Shown here: piece after piece, positions 42,046 through 49,826 of the stretch
Layout: every line of letters begins with the position of its first letter
How positions within the stretch are numbered: position 1 is the stretch's first letter
Assembly: GCA_029974635.1 (NCBI GenBank)
Contig: JARKQY010000048.1
Coordinates: 124,001-188,000 of the forward strand
Source: Bacillota bacterium
Lineage (GTDB): Bacteria; Bacillota; UBA4882; UBA8346
Length of the DNA: 64,000 nt
Direction of reading: 5' to 3'
Position numbers and translations under genes: made by a program
Notes under the pieces: generated by a model
Told to the model about the DNA's origin: nothing
Seen by the model: only the letters and a program-made list of their open reading frames with translations
Database searches by the model: none

Positions 42046-43032
42046 TTAGTTGGTTAAGGTGTTCAGCTTCAATTCGACAACGCACTCAGGCCGAAGATAA
42101 CCGTGTCCGATGGCGTACCGGGCGACCATCAGCGTACCCTGCCGCCGGATGTCGTAAGCGGACTGCAACGATAAATCCATTAACTTGACAGTACCCACGG
42201 CGTTCTTCTGCCAGACCAGTCCCACGGTTTTGACAGCGTTGACGTTATGGAAAGCGTTATAGTCCGGGTCGGCCACGTTGGTGGTGTCGGTCTTGACCAG
42301 GTTATTGGATTTTAAAATCTGAATCCCAGCGATACGAACAATCTTACCGTCCGAGTATGCGCCTTGTCCGCCCCACAAAGAGTTGATGAGGTCGGTGTTC
42401 TGCACCAAAGCGTAATATTCAGCCGGACGAAACAGCGCATAACGGTCTTCCTCCGGGACATCCTTCTCATCCAGCTTCTGCGCAGCGGAGAATAAGCCGG
42501 AAGCCAAAGCGGTCGCCTGCGCTTTGACATCAGCCGCGCCGGGGGTAGCGGCAATCTTGAATTTGTCTTCTACCACCGCGTCACCCGCCGGATAGCCGGT
42601 GATGGCGGCAGCGGCCCGTGCGCCTTTAATCAGTTCGATAATGACATTCTTATCCATGACATTGGCGAGCTTACGCCCCATTTCCGTGGAATAAATGGAA
42701 CGGACATCGAAGTGAGTCTTGGCTTCGTCAATGTCCGCAATAAAGGCGTGGGAGATAAGCAGGTCGTCAATGGTGATAACCTTCTCGGCTTCGGGAACGG
42801 TCAAACCGTTGATTTCGGTGCCGACAGCGTGATAGTTCGCCCCAATCTTTCCGACGACGGGGAACTGGGCGGACTTGCCTTCAGTGATGGAACGGACTAA
42901 ATGCTTGTCCAGCATGATATTAAGCCGTTCAAAAGTAGCCAGGATTTCTCCGGCAAAGATTTTCAGAAACAGGGCATCGGGGTCGCCAGCTAAATTAATC
43001 TGGCCGATACGGGAGGGGTTTGCATTCGCCAT
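42046..43032 (-). CDS. T7 gp10-like major capsid protein
   Basis: A 328-residue HK97-fold coat protein (T7 gp10A: 345). Readable family features: DPDALFLKIFAGEILATFER, the GKSAQFPVVGKIGANYHAVG block, IDDLLISHAFIADIDEAKTH and ARYAIGHGYLRPECVVEL. A 233-bp leader with hairpins separates it from the scaffold gene. I see no sign of a frameshifted gp10B extension before the terminator. Confidence 0.92.
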   Translation of the reverse strand: MANANPSRIGQINLAGDPDALFLKIFAGEILATFERLNIMLDKHLVRSITEGKSAQFPVVGKIGANYHAVGTEINGLTVPEAEKVITIDDLLISHAFIADIDEAKTHFDVRSIYSTEMGRKLANVMDKNVIIELIKGARAAAAITGYPAGDAVVEDKFKIAATPGAADVKAQATALASGLFSAAQKLDEKDVPEEDRYALFRPAEYYALVQNTDLINSLWGGQGAYSDGKIVRIAGIQILKSNNLVKTDTTNVADPDYNAFHNVNAVKTVGLVWQKNAVGTVKLMDLSLQSAYDIRRQGTLMVARYAIGHGYLRPECVVELKLNTLTN

Positions 43033-43058
43033 GATATTTAAAAGCTCCTTGAAGTAAT

Positions 43059-43267
43059 TTAGTAGTCCTTTTGGCCTCTACTAAACCGCGCCAAGGTGTC
43101 CTTAAAGCGCCGACCGCAGCCAGCACCGTTCGGGCTTGTCTTGATTTCGTAAAAGAAAATGAAAGGACACAGAGGAAAGGAGGATAACCGCTGTGTCCAG
43201 TGGGCGGGGAGGCCCTGAAACGGGGTGTATATTAATAAAACCTGCGGGGTTCTTAAACGCAGGTTTT
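43059..43267 (-). other. Structured leader of the capsid gene
   Basis: Three perfect inverted repeats: AAAACCTGCG/CGCAGGTTTT (43237-43267, overlaps the scaffold stop and is followed by a weak T-run), GGACACAG/CTGTGTCC (43165-43198) and TTAGTAG/CTACTAA (43059-43084). The ribosome site AAGGAG is just downstream of the last. The set could mix partial termination with mRNA processing and stability to raise capsid output. Confidence 0.55.
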
Positions 43268-44087
43268 AAATAACGGTACTCTTCGCCAGTTTGTTATGCA
43301 CCATCTGCCGGAAAGCCGGGTCAGTCTGATATTTCGGGTCTTGCATATCGCGAATCATCTCCGCCCGGCTCTGGTACGCGCCGGAACGAACCGACGGCGG
43401 GTCGCCTTGGATAAGCTGTTTCGGGGGATTGCCGTTCGCTTTAACATACCGGGCGGATAAACCTTCAACCGCCAGTTTAATCTGTTCCGTATCGCCGTTA
43501 ATGGCATTATTATAAGCCGACTTTTCCTTGGGTGACAGATTGGCGACGGCCCAGTCAATCATCGCTTGATAGTTCTCCGCGCCGCCCACGGTTTGGTAAA
43601 TCAAATCCTGATTCCGTTCAGCAATCGCTTTTTGGCCTTCGATATAGGCATCCACGATTTCCCGTTTAATGCCCGCCTTTTCAAACTTCTGATAACTCTC
43701 ATCGGACAGGGAACCAATCTCGTTATACTCGCCAGCCAAAACATCAAAATCCAAGCCGACGTTTTCGACCACTTTTTCCACGTTGGTCTTATCAGGTTGC
43801 GTGGTTTCGGAACCGGTATTGTCAGTCGATTGAGACTGACTCTTCAGTTTACCCTGGTCTTTCTCAAGCGCTTTGTAAACATCCTCAAGGCTGCCTTTCT
43901 GCTTGAGCAGTTCAATAATTCCTTTATTCAATTCGTCTTCAGTCTTATATTTACCGGCCAGCAGTTTTTCGGGTTGCTGATCGGGTTGTTGGCTCTCCGC
44001 GCCTTCGGCCTTCGCCACCATATTTTCGATATGGCTTTGGTCTTCGGTAGCCGTTTCCGGTGGCACATCTATCTGTTGAAATGACAT
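43266..44087 (-). CDS. T7 gp9-like scaffolding protein
   Basis: A 273-residue acidic protein, helical and Gln/Glu-rich (EGAESQQPDQQPEKLLAGKY), with a charged basic end (KYQTDPAFRQMVHNKLAKS). T7 gp9 has 307 residues. GKYKTEDELNKGIIELLKQK is typical for this family. It directs procapsid assembly. Placed between portal and capsid as in T7. Confidence 0.85.
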   Translation of the reverse strand: MSFQQIDVPPETATEDQSHIENMVAKAEGAESQQPDQQPEKLLAGKYKTEDELNKGIIELLKQKGSLEDVYKALEKDQGKLKSQSQSTDNTGSETTQPDKTNVEKVVENVGLDFDVLAGEYNEIGSLSDESYQKFEKAGIKREIVDAYIEGQKAIAERNQDLIYQTVGGAENYQAMIDWAVANLSPKEKSAYNNAINGDTEQIKLAVEGLSARYVKANGNPPKQLIQGDPPSVRSGAYQSRAEMIRDMQDPKYQTDPAFRQMVHNKLAKSTVI

Positions 44088-44102
44088 CGTTTTTCTCCTT
44101 AT

Positions 44103-45647
44103 TTACGATTGTGGATTGGGGGCCGGTTGCGCCATCATCCCTTTGGCAACCTCCTTCGCTACTCCGGGGAGGGTAGCCTGTCCCATATTCATTAAGGTGG
44201 CCTGTTGTTGCAACCGGACGATTTCTTCCGCCGATTTAATCAAGCCGCTCATATCAATTCCCAAGGCAGTTCCCACCCGTTTCACAAAGTCGCCGATGTT
44301 CAAATATTGAATCGCTTCGGGCACTTGGGCTAACTGCTGGATAAAAAGAATTAATTTGTTCAGGTCGTTGCCACGACCGAGAGCTTCCAGGCCGGTGACG
44401 ACCATCGGCTGAATAATCTCCTGCGGTAGCTTGGGCAGCTTCTTTTTCTTGCTCATCTGCGCCATCAGCCGCCGCACCAACGGCAACTGCTTTTCCTGGG
44501 AAAGGACGCTGTAAACGCCGCCCAATGAATCTTCCAATTCCTTGACCATGTTGCGGATTTCCTCCGCCGTCACCCGTTCCGCATCCCGCTGGATGGCCGA
44601 CATTAACAGAAACGCCTGCGCCAGCCGGTTCTCAATCTTTTGGGCGGTTTGCAGCGCCACTTGAAAGTCGGCGAACTTATCCATTTGTAATGTTGATACG
44701 TCTTTGGCGTTGCCGTCCACGATATCACCGGACTTGGCTTTGGCAATCTTCTTGGCGCGGGTTGTCCCGTTGGGGTCAACCAGGAACAAGACTTTTGCGG
44801 CGGCGGCGGAACCCTCGACTATCGCTTGAGTCAGGGCTTCCAGCGATTTTAAATCGCCAAGATATTCCTCGACCAAGCCGCGCCCATAGTCTTCATTGGC
44901 AATCGCCGTCCAACGGAGCGGAATCCAGGGCGATTCCTGTTCGGGATAAGTCCCTTCCGAATCGGGAATCACTATCCCCCCGCCGACTTCCTGCCGGACT
45001 TCCCATAGTTTCGTTTCCGGGTTAAACCGGACATAGGTAAATAACTCGCTGGTTTTATCCGGGTCAGCCGCCGCAGCGGTTACTTCAGCTTTCACCGCCT
45101 CCGGCAAGGAACTGGCATACACTTCTTCCCGGATAATGATTTCCATGACCTTCCCCATGGGGTCGCGCTTCACGCAATACTGGTCTAAACGGTAGACCTT
45201 CATCCCGCCCGAATCGGGCAGGTATTCCAGGACGTTGCCAGTTACAATTAAATGTTTCAGTGCCTCAAAAGAGGGAACCCTGAGCGCCTGGACTTCAATC
45301 TCGTTGGTCACGGCCCTTTCAATCTTATTTAAACCTTCTTCCACTTCCGCCCGCATCCCCGGTTGCCGGGTGATTTCTTCCAATGTAAAATCATCCACGC
45401 TTAACCGGAAAAACGGCGAATTCGGCGGAAGCAAGGTAATCAACAGTTTGGAAGCCAGATTGTTCACGCCCCGCGCGCCCAACCCCTGATACGGTGTCGG
45501 CAGTGCGTTGCCTTCCGTGTGACCAAGCGGAGGCAGCAACGAAGGGATGGTTAAGGCGGAGCATTCCCTAGCCCTCGCCAGCACGCTGGAACGGTCGCCG
45601 TCCAGCTTCAGCCAGCGGGATTTCACGGATGAGTATTGTTGTTCCAT
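44103..45647 (-). CDS. T7 gp8-like portal (head-tail connector)
   Basis: A 514-residue portal (T7 gp8: 536). Features: SSVLARARECSALTIPSLLP, GLGARGVNNLASKLLITLLP, RQPGMRAEVEEGLNKIERAV, and MSAIQRDAERVTAEEIRNMV, all typical of T7-type collar proteins. The start at 45647 follows the previous stop by one base; 16 extra N-terminal codons are open but overlap that gene. Confidence 0.9.
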   Translation of the reverse strand: MEQQYSSVKSRWLKLDGDRSSVLARARECSALTIPSLLPPLGHTEGNALPTPYQGLGARGVNNLASKLLITLLPPNSPFFRLSVDDFTLEEITRQPGMRAEVEEGLNKIERAVTNEIEVQALRVPSFEALKHLIVTGNVLEYLPDSGGMKVYRLDQYCVKRDPMGKVMEIIIREEVYASSLPEAVKAEVTAAAADPDKTSELFTYVRFNPETKLWEVRQEVGGGIVIPDSEGTYPEQESPWIPLRWTAIANEDYGRGLVEEYLGDLKSLEALTQAIVEGSAAAAKVLFLVDPNGTTRAKKIAKAKSGDIVDGNAKDVSTLQMDKFADFQVALQTAQKIENRLAQAFLLMSAIQRDAERVTAEEIRNMVKELEDSLGGVYSVLSQEKQLPLVRRLMAQMSKKKKLPKLPQEIIQPMVVTGLEALGRGNDLNKLILFIQQLAQVPEAIQYLNIGDFVKRVGTALGIDMSGLIKSAEEIVRLQQQATLMNMGQATLPGVAKEVAKGMMAQPAPNPQS

Positions 45648-45648
45648 G

Positions 45649-45849
45649 TTATCTCTCGGGAATCCCCAGGCCGGTCTTAGGGTCGTTGATTCCACCTAAA
45701 GGAATCTGTAAACGCCTCGTCCCCAACCGTCTGTTTTTCTGGTTTTTTGCGTCCCTGGTTGTGGCTTCCTGGCCGAATTGCGGGGCTTCGATGGGTGGAG
45801 GAAAAAGGGGGAGTTGCGGGTCGGGGATTTTGGGGGATGAAAAACACAT
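45649..45849 (-). CDS. Small phage protein upstream of portal
   Basis: A 66-residue Pro-rich, basic-ended protein starting MCFSSPKIPDPQLPLFPPPI. T7-type phages have a small gene (7.3, tail assembly/host range) before the portal, and this fits by place and Pro-rich, mostly unstructured composition. Not otherwise recognised. The stop is one base before the portal start. Confidence 0.5.
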   Translation of the reverse strand: MCFSSPKIPDPQLPLFPPPIEAPQFGQEATTRDAKNQKNRRLGTRRLQIPLGGINDPKTGLGIPER

Positions 45850-45854
45850 GCGGC

Positions 45855-46043
45855 TTAATCTCCTTCAGCTAAAATATTTTCATCGGCTTCGGTTTTGATT
45901 GCTAGTAAAAAGTCAACCACCGCCCGCTGTCCAGCCTTGAACCATATCTCTCTGTCCGTGAGCGCCAGGGAAGGGCAACGGTGGGGAAATAATAAATCAA
46001 GCTCTTTGAGCAGGTCTTCCGAAAGCAGCGGGATTTTATCCAT
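45855..46043 (-). CDS. Unknown small protein, first gene of the portal operon
   Basis: A 62-residue acidic helical protein (MDKIPLLSEDLLKELDLLFP) with AAAGGAGC before the start. Not recognised. First gene after the candidate phage promoter and the hairpin at 46071-46093. Confidence 0.45.
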   Translation of the reverse strand: MDKIPLLSEDLLKELDLLFPHRCPSLALTDREIWFKAGQRAVVDFLLAIKTEADENILAEGD

Positions 46044-46060
46044 TTGAAGCTCCTTTGGTA

Positions 46061-46093
46061 ATAATAAAAAACCTCCGCTAGTTGTTCGGAGGT
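46061..46093 (-). terminator. Terminator/attenuator ahead of the portal operon
   Basis: On the minus strand ACCTCCG/CGGAGGT with a 9-nt loop, followed by TTTTTTATTATT. It lies 56 bp downstream of the candidate phage promoter (46149-46163) and before the first gene of the late operon, so it could stop early transcripts or attenuate late ones. Confidence 0.7.
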
Positions 46094-46148
46094 CGATTCA
46101 GGAGGAGGGTTTTGATGAATTCAAAATAATGTTTCTTAGGGTTTCATC

Positions 46149-46163
46149 CTATGGTGGTGGGGT
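46149..46163 (-). promoter_or_regulatory. Candidate phage RNA polymerase promoter (late)
   Basis: On the minus strand ACCCCACCACCATAG, identical over 15 bases to 57753-57767. It ends in CACCATAG, one base different from the CACTATAG core of T7/SP6-type promoters, with the final G as likely +1. It sits in the gap between the nucleotide kinase gene and the portal operon. Confidence 0.6.
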
Positions 46164-46168
46164 ATTTT

Positions 46169-46747
46169 TTAACTTGATTTTACACCGGTTTCTGTTGACT
46201 CAATTCTTTCCTTATCCTCAAGCTTTTCTAAGATATCATTTAAAATAACGTCGATGGATTTCATATCCCCTAAAATCGCTTTACAAGGGATTTGATTCGA
46301 CCGGAGCAAATCAAAGAGCTTGAAGTCAATCTCCCGCGCTTCCTGTTCGGTCTGTACCCTACCGGTTTGGTAATACGGTTTTTGCCGGATGACGTAATAA
46401 TTGAGGTTACGGAAACGGTTGAAGACATCCAGCACCAAAGCGTCAAAGGTCTGGCTGTATTTTCCCTGGTTATAGATAATTGACAGCAGCAACGGGGAAT
46501 CGGTGACTACCACGTCAATCTTTCCAATCAGCCGTTCCAACCGGCGTAACTGCTGCCCGAAGACATATACCTGGTTGTCCAGGATTTTATATGCTTCATC
46601 CCAAACCATATCCTTGGCGAATTCCGTTACCAGTTCACAGCTAACACCGTTCCATTTCAGCAACGAAAAAACGGAAGCGGCGAGGGTGGATTTCCCCGCG
46701 CCCGCTCCGGCAAATAGATTGACAATTAAGGTTTCCTTGGTGTCCAT
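46169..46747 (-). CDS. P-loop nucleotide/nucleoside kinase-like protein
   Basis: A 192-residue P-loop protein: VNLFAGAGAGKSTLAASVFS (Walker A, residues about 10-23), VVVTDSPLLL with the acidic residue of Walker B, and YYVIRQKPYYQTGRVQTEQE with lid-type basic residues. The build is like NadR-type or deoxynucleoside kinases. In a phage it may supply DNA precursors. Substrate unknown. It overlaps the exonuclease end by 22 bases. Confidence 0.65.
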   Translation of the reverse strand: MDTKETLIVNLFAGAGAGKSTLAASVFSLLKWNGVSCELVTEFAKDMVWDEAYKILDNQVYVFGQQLRRLERLIGKIDVVVTDSPLLLSIIYNQGKYSQTFDALVLDVFNRFRNLNYYVIRQKPYYQTGRVQTEQEAREIDFKLFDLLRSNQIPCKAILGDMKSIDVILNDILEKLEDKERIESTETGVKSS

Positions 46748-47466
46748 AGTTTGACCTCCCCCTTCTTAAAGTCATAGTCGGTATTCCGTAATATCCGCGC
46801 TACCCGCGCCTGCTGCAAGGCATCTTCCTCGGTCAGCCCTTTAGCTTCATACGCTGCCACAATCGCCTGCCAGGGGTCGTCAGTTTCCGCCAGAATTGCC
46901 GCGGCCCGTTTCTTGCCAATGCCGGGACAGCCCTGATAACCGTCGGTGGGGTCGCCGGTAAGAACCTGGGTATAGAAATATAAATCCGCCTCCGCTTCCG
47001 TGACCACGAATTTTTTATCATGCTTCCAGTCATAATGCCGCCCCGGAACCTGTTTCAAATCTTTATCAATGGAAGCGATAATATATTGGTCAGGGTCTTT
47101 GGTCATCATAACTCCCAGAATGTCGTCAGCTTCCAGGGTGGGTTTGACTTTGGAGGGAAAAGCGGCAATCGCCCAGTCCCGTAATTGATACAGCAACTTG
47201 GGCTTTGGGGTGTCTTTCCGGTTATGCTTATACGTCGGCAACACCTGATACCGGAAATTCGGCTGGGATGAGAAGCACAGTAACCCACCCCCGCAGTCTT
47301 TCATGGTACTGATTAAAGCTTCTACAAAAGCTTCGAAGTCAAACTTGGCTTTTTCAAAATCATCGGCCTCGGAGACGGTATCCGTATCCCACTCGAAGTC
47401 ATACTCGTTGGAGAAAGCGAAACGGTACAAGAGCAAGTCACCGTCAATTAGCAGCAGCCTGCTCAT
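46726..47466 (-). CDS. T7 gp6-like 5'-3' exonuclease
   Basis: A 246-residue FEN/5'-nuclease. Acid sites: LLIDGDLLLYRFAF, LEADDILGVMM, IASIDKDLKQVPG and TGDPTDGYQGCPGIGKKRAA with the helix-hairpin-helix. The order and size resemble T7 gp6 (300 residues), here shorter. It removes RNA primers and degrades DNA during infection. It follows the DNA polymerase group, as in T7. Confidence 0.87.
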   Translation of the reverse strand: MSRLLLIDGDLLLYRFAFSNEYDFEWDTDTVSEADDFEKAKFDFEAFVEALISTMKDCGGGLLCFSSQPNFRYQVLPTYKHNRKDTPKPKLLYQLRDWAIAAFPSKVKPTLEADDILGVMMTKDPDQYIIASIDKDLKQVPGRHYDWKHDKKFVVTEAEADLYFYTQVLTGDPTDGYQGCPGIGKKRAAAILAETDDPWQAIVAAYEAKGLTEEDALQQARVARILRNTDYDFKKGEVKLWTPRKP

Positions 47467-47815
47467 GCTTGGCCTCCTCTTCCAACAGCACGGCCACGAA
47501 CATCATGGCCCTGGTGAGCAGGTGTCCGGGATGGTCGTCCTGGGTATCCCCGGCCAACCAAGCGAAGGCGTGTCCCAATAGGTGGTTAAGATGGTCTTCC
47601 GCGTCAATCTTCCGCCAGTTGTCCCGCTCATACCGGGTTGCCCCGTATTGCAACACTTCCGCCAGCCGGAACATGGCTCTAGCATCCATGAGGTGAAACC
47701 CGTAAGAAACCTGGCTTTGCTTGCCGCCTTTGGCATTCGCCACGATTGGCGCGTCGGGACTAAGGCCGCTGCTGATCGCGGTGGTTTTGGTATCTTGATG
47801 GTTATTGAGTTTCAT
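47444..47815 (-). CDS. dATP/dGTP diphosphohydrolase-like (DUF5664)
   Basis: A 123-residue protein starting MKLNNHQDTKTTAISSGLSP, with AAAGGAG seven bases before the ATG. The core YGFHLMDARAMFRLAEVLQY, GATRYERDNWRK, DHLNHLLGHAFAWLAGDTQD fits DUF5664, a MazG-like helical family seen in phages, where it has been linked to cleavage of dATP/dGTP to monophosphates. Lies between DNA polymerase and exonuclease. The longer open frame upstream is a shadow of the polymerase gene. Confidence 0.7.
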   Translation of the reverse strand: MKLNNHQDTKTTAISSGLSPDAPIVANAKGGKQSQVSYGFHLMDARAMFRLAEVLQYGATRYERDNWRKIDAEDHLNHLLGHAFAWLAGDTQDDHPGHLLTRAMMFVAVLLEEEAKHEQAAAN

Positions 47816-47831
47816 CGTTACACTCCTTTTT

Positions 47832-49607
47832 TTAATGTGTTTCCATCCAGTTGTTGCCGATTTTGTACTCGCCCGCAAGGGGACACCGGAACTTGAAATA
47901 ATCACCGGCCTTGAAAATGGCATCCGCCGCCATCTGGCCGACCGTCGCCGCCAGTTCCTCCCGGACTTCAATCTGCCATTCATCGTGAATGTTGGCGCAG
48001 AATTCGTAATCTTGACCGGGGATATACTGTCGTTGCAATTCCGTATCCAAAATAACAAGAGCCTTTTTCATAACCAAGGCTCCTGCGGATTGCAACAACG
48101 TATTAAGCGCGGCATGGGCCGACCGAATCTTCAAGTGTCTGCCGTCCAACCCCACCAGATACCCTTTCTTCTCAATGGCTGTGGTAATGGCTTCTTTCAG
48201 TTGCCGTAAAGCGGGGGTCTTCTCCAGAAACTGTTTCTTGAGCTTCCGGCCTTCTTTCTTTCCTTTACCGATGATTTCCCCGATTTTTTCATCGCCCGCC
48301 CCGTAAAGATAGGCGTAAATAAACCGTTTGGCATCGTCACGAGTCGGAAGACCGGCGGCCACCTGATTCACGGTATGGATATCGCCTTCCAAAATTACTT
48401 TGCCGTATGCGCCGCCGTCGTAGCGTGCCATATAGTGAGCCAGACAGCGAAGCTCCAGACCGGAAGCGTCACAGCCGACCTGTTTGTAGCCCGGCGCGAC
48501 ATGAAAAAGCTCCCGGCATTGTTTCCCGTAAGGCACTTTGTCGGAAGCTTTCGGAACTTGCGCGATATTGGGGTTGGTGTGGGTCATCCGCCCGGTAACG
48601 GCTCCGTTGGTAATCACCCCGCCGTGAATCCGGCTGTCCGGTTTGACCAGCCGCAGCCAGCCTTTGTCACCGTCGGCCAACTGTCCGAGCCGTTTGTTAA
48701 CCATGAAATACTCCGCCAGCAGTTTGGCCTCCGGATAATCCAGCGTTTCCAGGACTTCATCGTCAATCTTCGGTTCGCCGTTCGGGGTGAATTCTTTGGG
48801 CTTCCAGTTATAGAGCTTCTTTAGCTGGTAGGCCACGTGATGGCGGGAAGCAGGGTTGAATTCCACCAGTTTAATATTGGTATAGGGACACCCCGCCGTG
48901 ATACCGCGTTTGCTGTTGTTCTTCTTGGGAAGAACCTCTTTGACCTTGACATACCAGGGCTTAAAAACTGTCTGTAGTTCTTTGGTCAATTCATCCTTGC
49001 GGGCAATCAGGGTTGCATAAAGCTTTTCCGCTTTCGGAATATCAAACAGGAATCCGTGTTTCACCTGCCGTTGAACGACGGTGGCGACCTGGTGTTCCAG
49101 TTCCAAAGCTTCCGCGCTGATGTTCTTCTTTTGCAACACCTGTAATAGTTGATAGGTGACGCGCACGTCCTGCTCACAATAGTCAGACATCTCCTGCGAC
49201 CATGTTTTCCAATCAGTGGTCTTGCCGAAGTTGTCCTTATATACCCGGAGCCTAAACCCCCAGGACTCCAAGGAATGGGAGCCTATCAACTTTTTGGGCA
49301 TCTGCCACTTCTGGCAATTATTGAAGTCAATCTCCTTGATATCCGCGAAGGCCAACCTTGACCATACCATGGTGTCCAATACCTTCCGATGGGTAAACCA
49401 GGGATAGAGCTTCTTGATAACCGGAATATCATAGCCGATGACATTGTGGCCGATGATGATGTCGGCGTTTGCCAGCCGTTTAATTCCTTGCGGAACCGCC
49501 TTTAGGTCGTAACGTTCATATTCTTGGGTAGCGGTGTCCAGGATGGTCATGGTATGGATTACGGTATAGTTTTCAATCCCATCCGTTTCAATATCGAATA
49601 CTAGCAT
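47832..49607 (-). CDS. T7 gp5-like family A DNA polymerase
   Basis: A 591-residue polymerase (T7 gp5: 704). Exonuclease sites: LVFDIETDGIENY (Exo I), IIGHNVIGYDIPVI and DYCEQDVRVTYQL. Palm motifs: GCDASGLELRCLAHYMA (A), RDDAKRFIYAYLYGAGDEKI (O helix) and NIHDEWQIEV (C). It is shorter than T7 gp5, perhaps lacking much of the thioredoxin-binding insert; loop lengths would have to be aligned. Replicates the phage genome. Confidence 0.92.
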   Translation of the reverse strand: MLVFDIETDGIENYTVIHTMTILDTATQEYERYDLKAVPQGIKRLANADIIIGHNVIGYDIPVIKKLYPWFTHRKVLDTMVWSRLAFADIKEIDFNNCQKWQMPKKLIGSHSLESWGFRLRVYKDNFGKTTDWKTWSQEMSDYCEQDVRVTYQLLQVLQKKNISAEALELEHQVATVVQRQVKHGFLFDIPKAEKLYATLIARKDELTKELQTVFKPWYVKVKEVLPKKNNSKRGITAGCPYTNIKLVEFNPASRHHVAYQLKKLYNWKPKEFTPNGEPKIDDEVLETLDYPEAKLLAEYFMVNKRLGQLADGDKGWLRLVKPDSRIHGGVITNGAVTGRMTHTNPNIAQVPKASDKVPYGKQCRELFHVAPGYKQVGCDASGLELRCLAHYMARYDGGAYGKVILEGDIHTVNQVAAGLPTRDDAKRFIYAYLYGAGDEKIGEIIGKGKKEGRKLKKQFLEKTPALRQLKEAITTAIEKKGYLVGLDGRHLKIRSAHAALNTLLQSAGALVMKKALVILDTELQRQYIPGQDYEFCANIHDEWQIEVREELAATVGQMAADAIFKAGDYFKFRCPLAGEYKIGNNWMETH

Positions 49608-49616
49608 GTATCCCTC

Positions 49617-49814
49617 CTATTCGACGAAAGACGTATTGCAGTTCGGACAGCCGGATGGGTCAAACCAGGCATGGGCGATATACGGCTTATGGCAATGGGG
49701 ACAGGTTTGAACAGCGGGAATAGCGTCTTCGGTATGCTTGCAGTTTCGGCAAAGGAATTTTTTCTCGGAAAATAAATAAACGGCATGGCCGCCGCATCGG
49801 GAACAAATAAGCAT
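49617..49814 (-). CDS. Double zinc-ribbon protein
   Basis: A 65-residue protein with four CxxC pairs: CSRCGG, CRNC, CPHC and CPNC, with spacers of about 15-18 residues. Two zinc ribbons are likely. Located between primase-helicase and polymerase on the same strand, so it may act at the fork or in transcription. No T7 counterpart in this position that I know of. Confidence 0.6.
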   Translation of the reverse strand: MLICSRCGGHAVYLFSEKKFLCRNCKHTEDAIPAVQTCPHCHKPYIAHAWFDPSGCPNCNTSFVE

Positions 49815-49826
49815 GTCGCTCCTCCT

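Noticed and set aside
42046-43032. T7 gp10B-type programmed frameshift at the capsid end
   Set aside because: The terminator starts eight bases after the stop, so no room for an extension, and no slippery site is obvious.
47816-48058. N-terminal 81 residues of the DUF5664 protein
   Set aside because: This stretch lies inside the DNA polymerase gene in another frame, and a strong ribosome site precedes the ATG at 47815.
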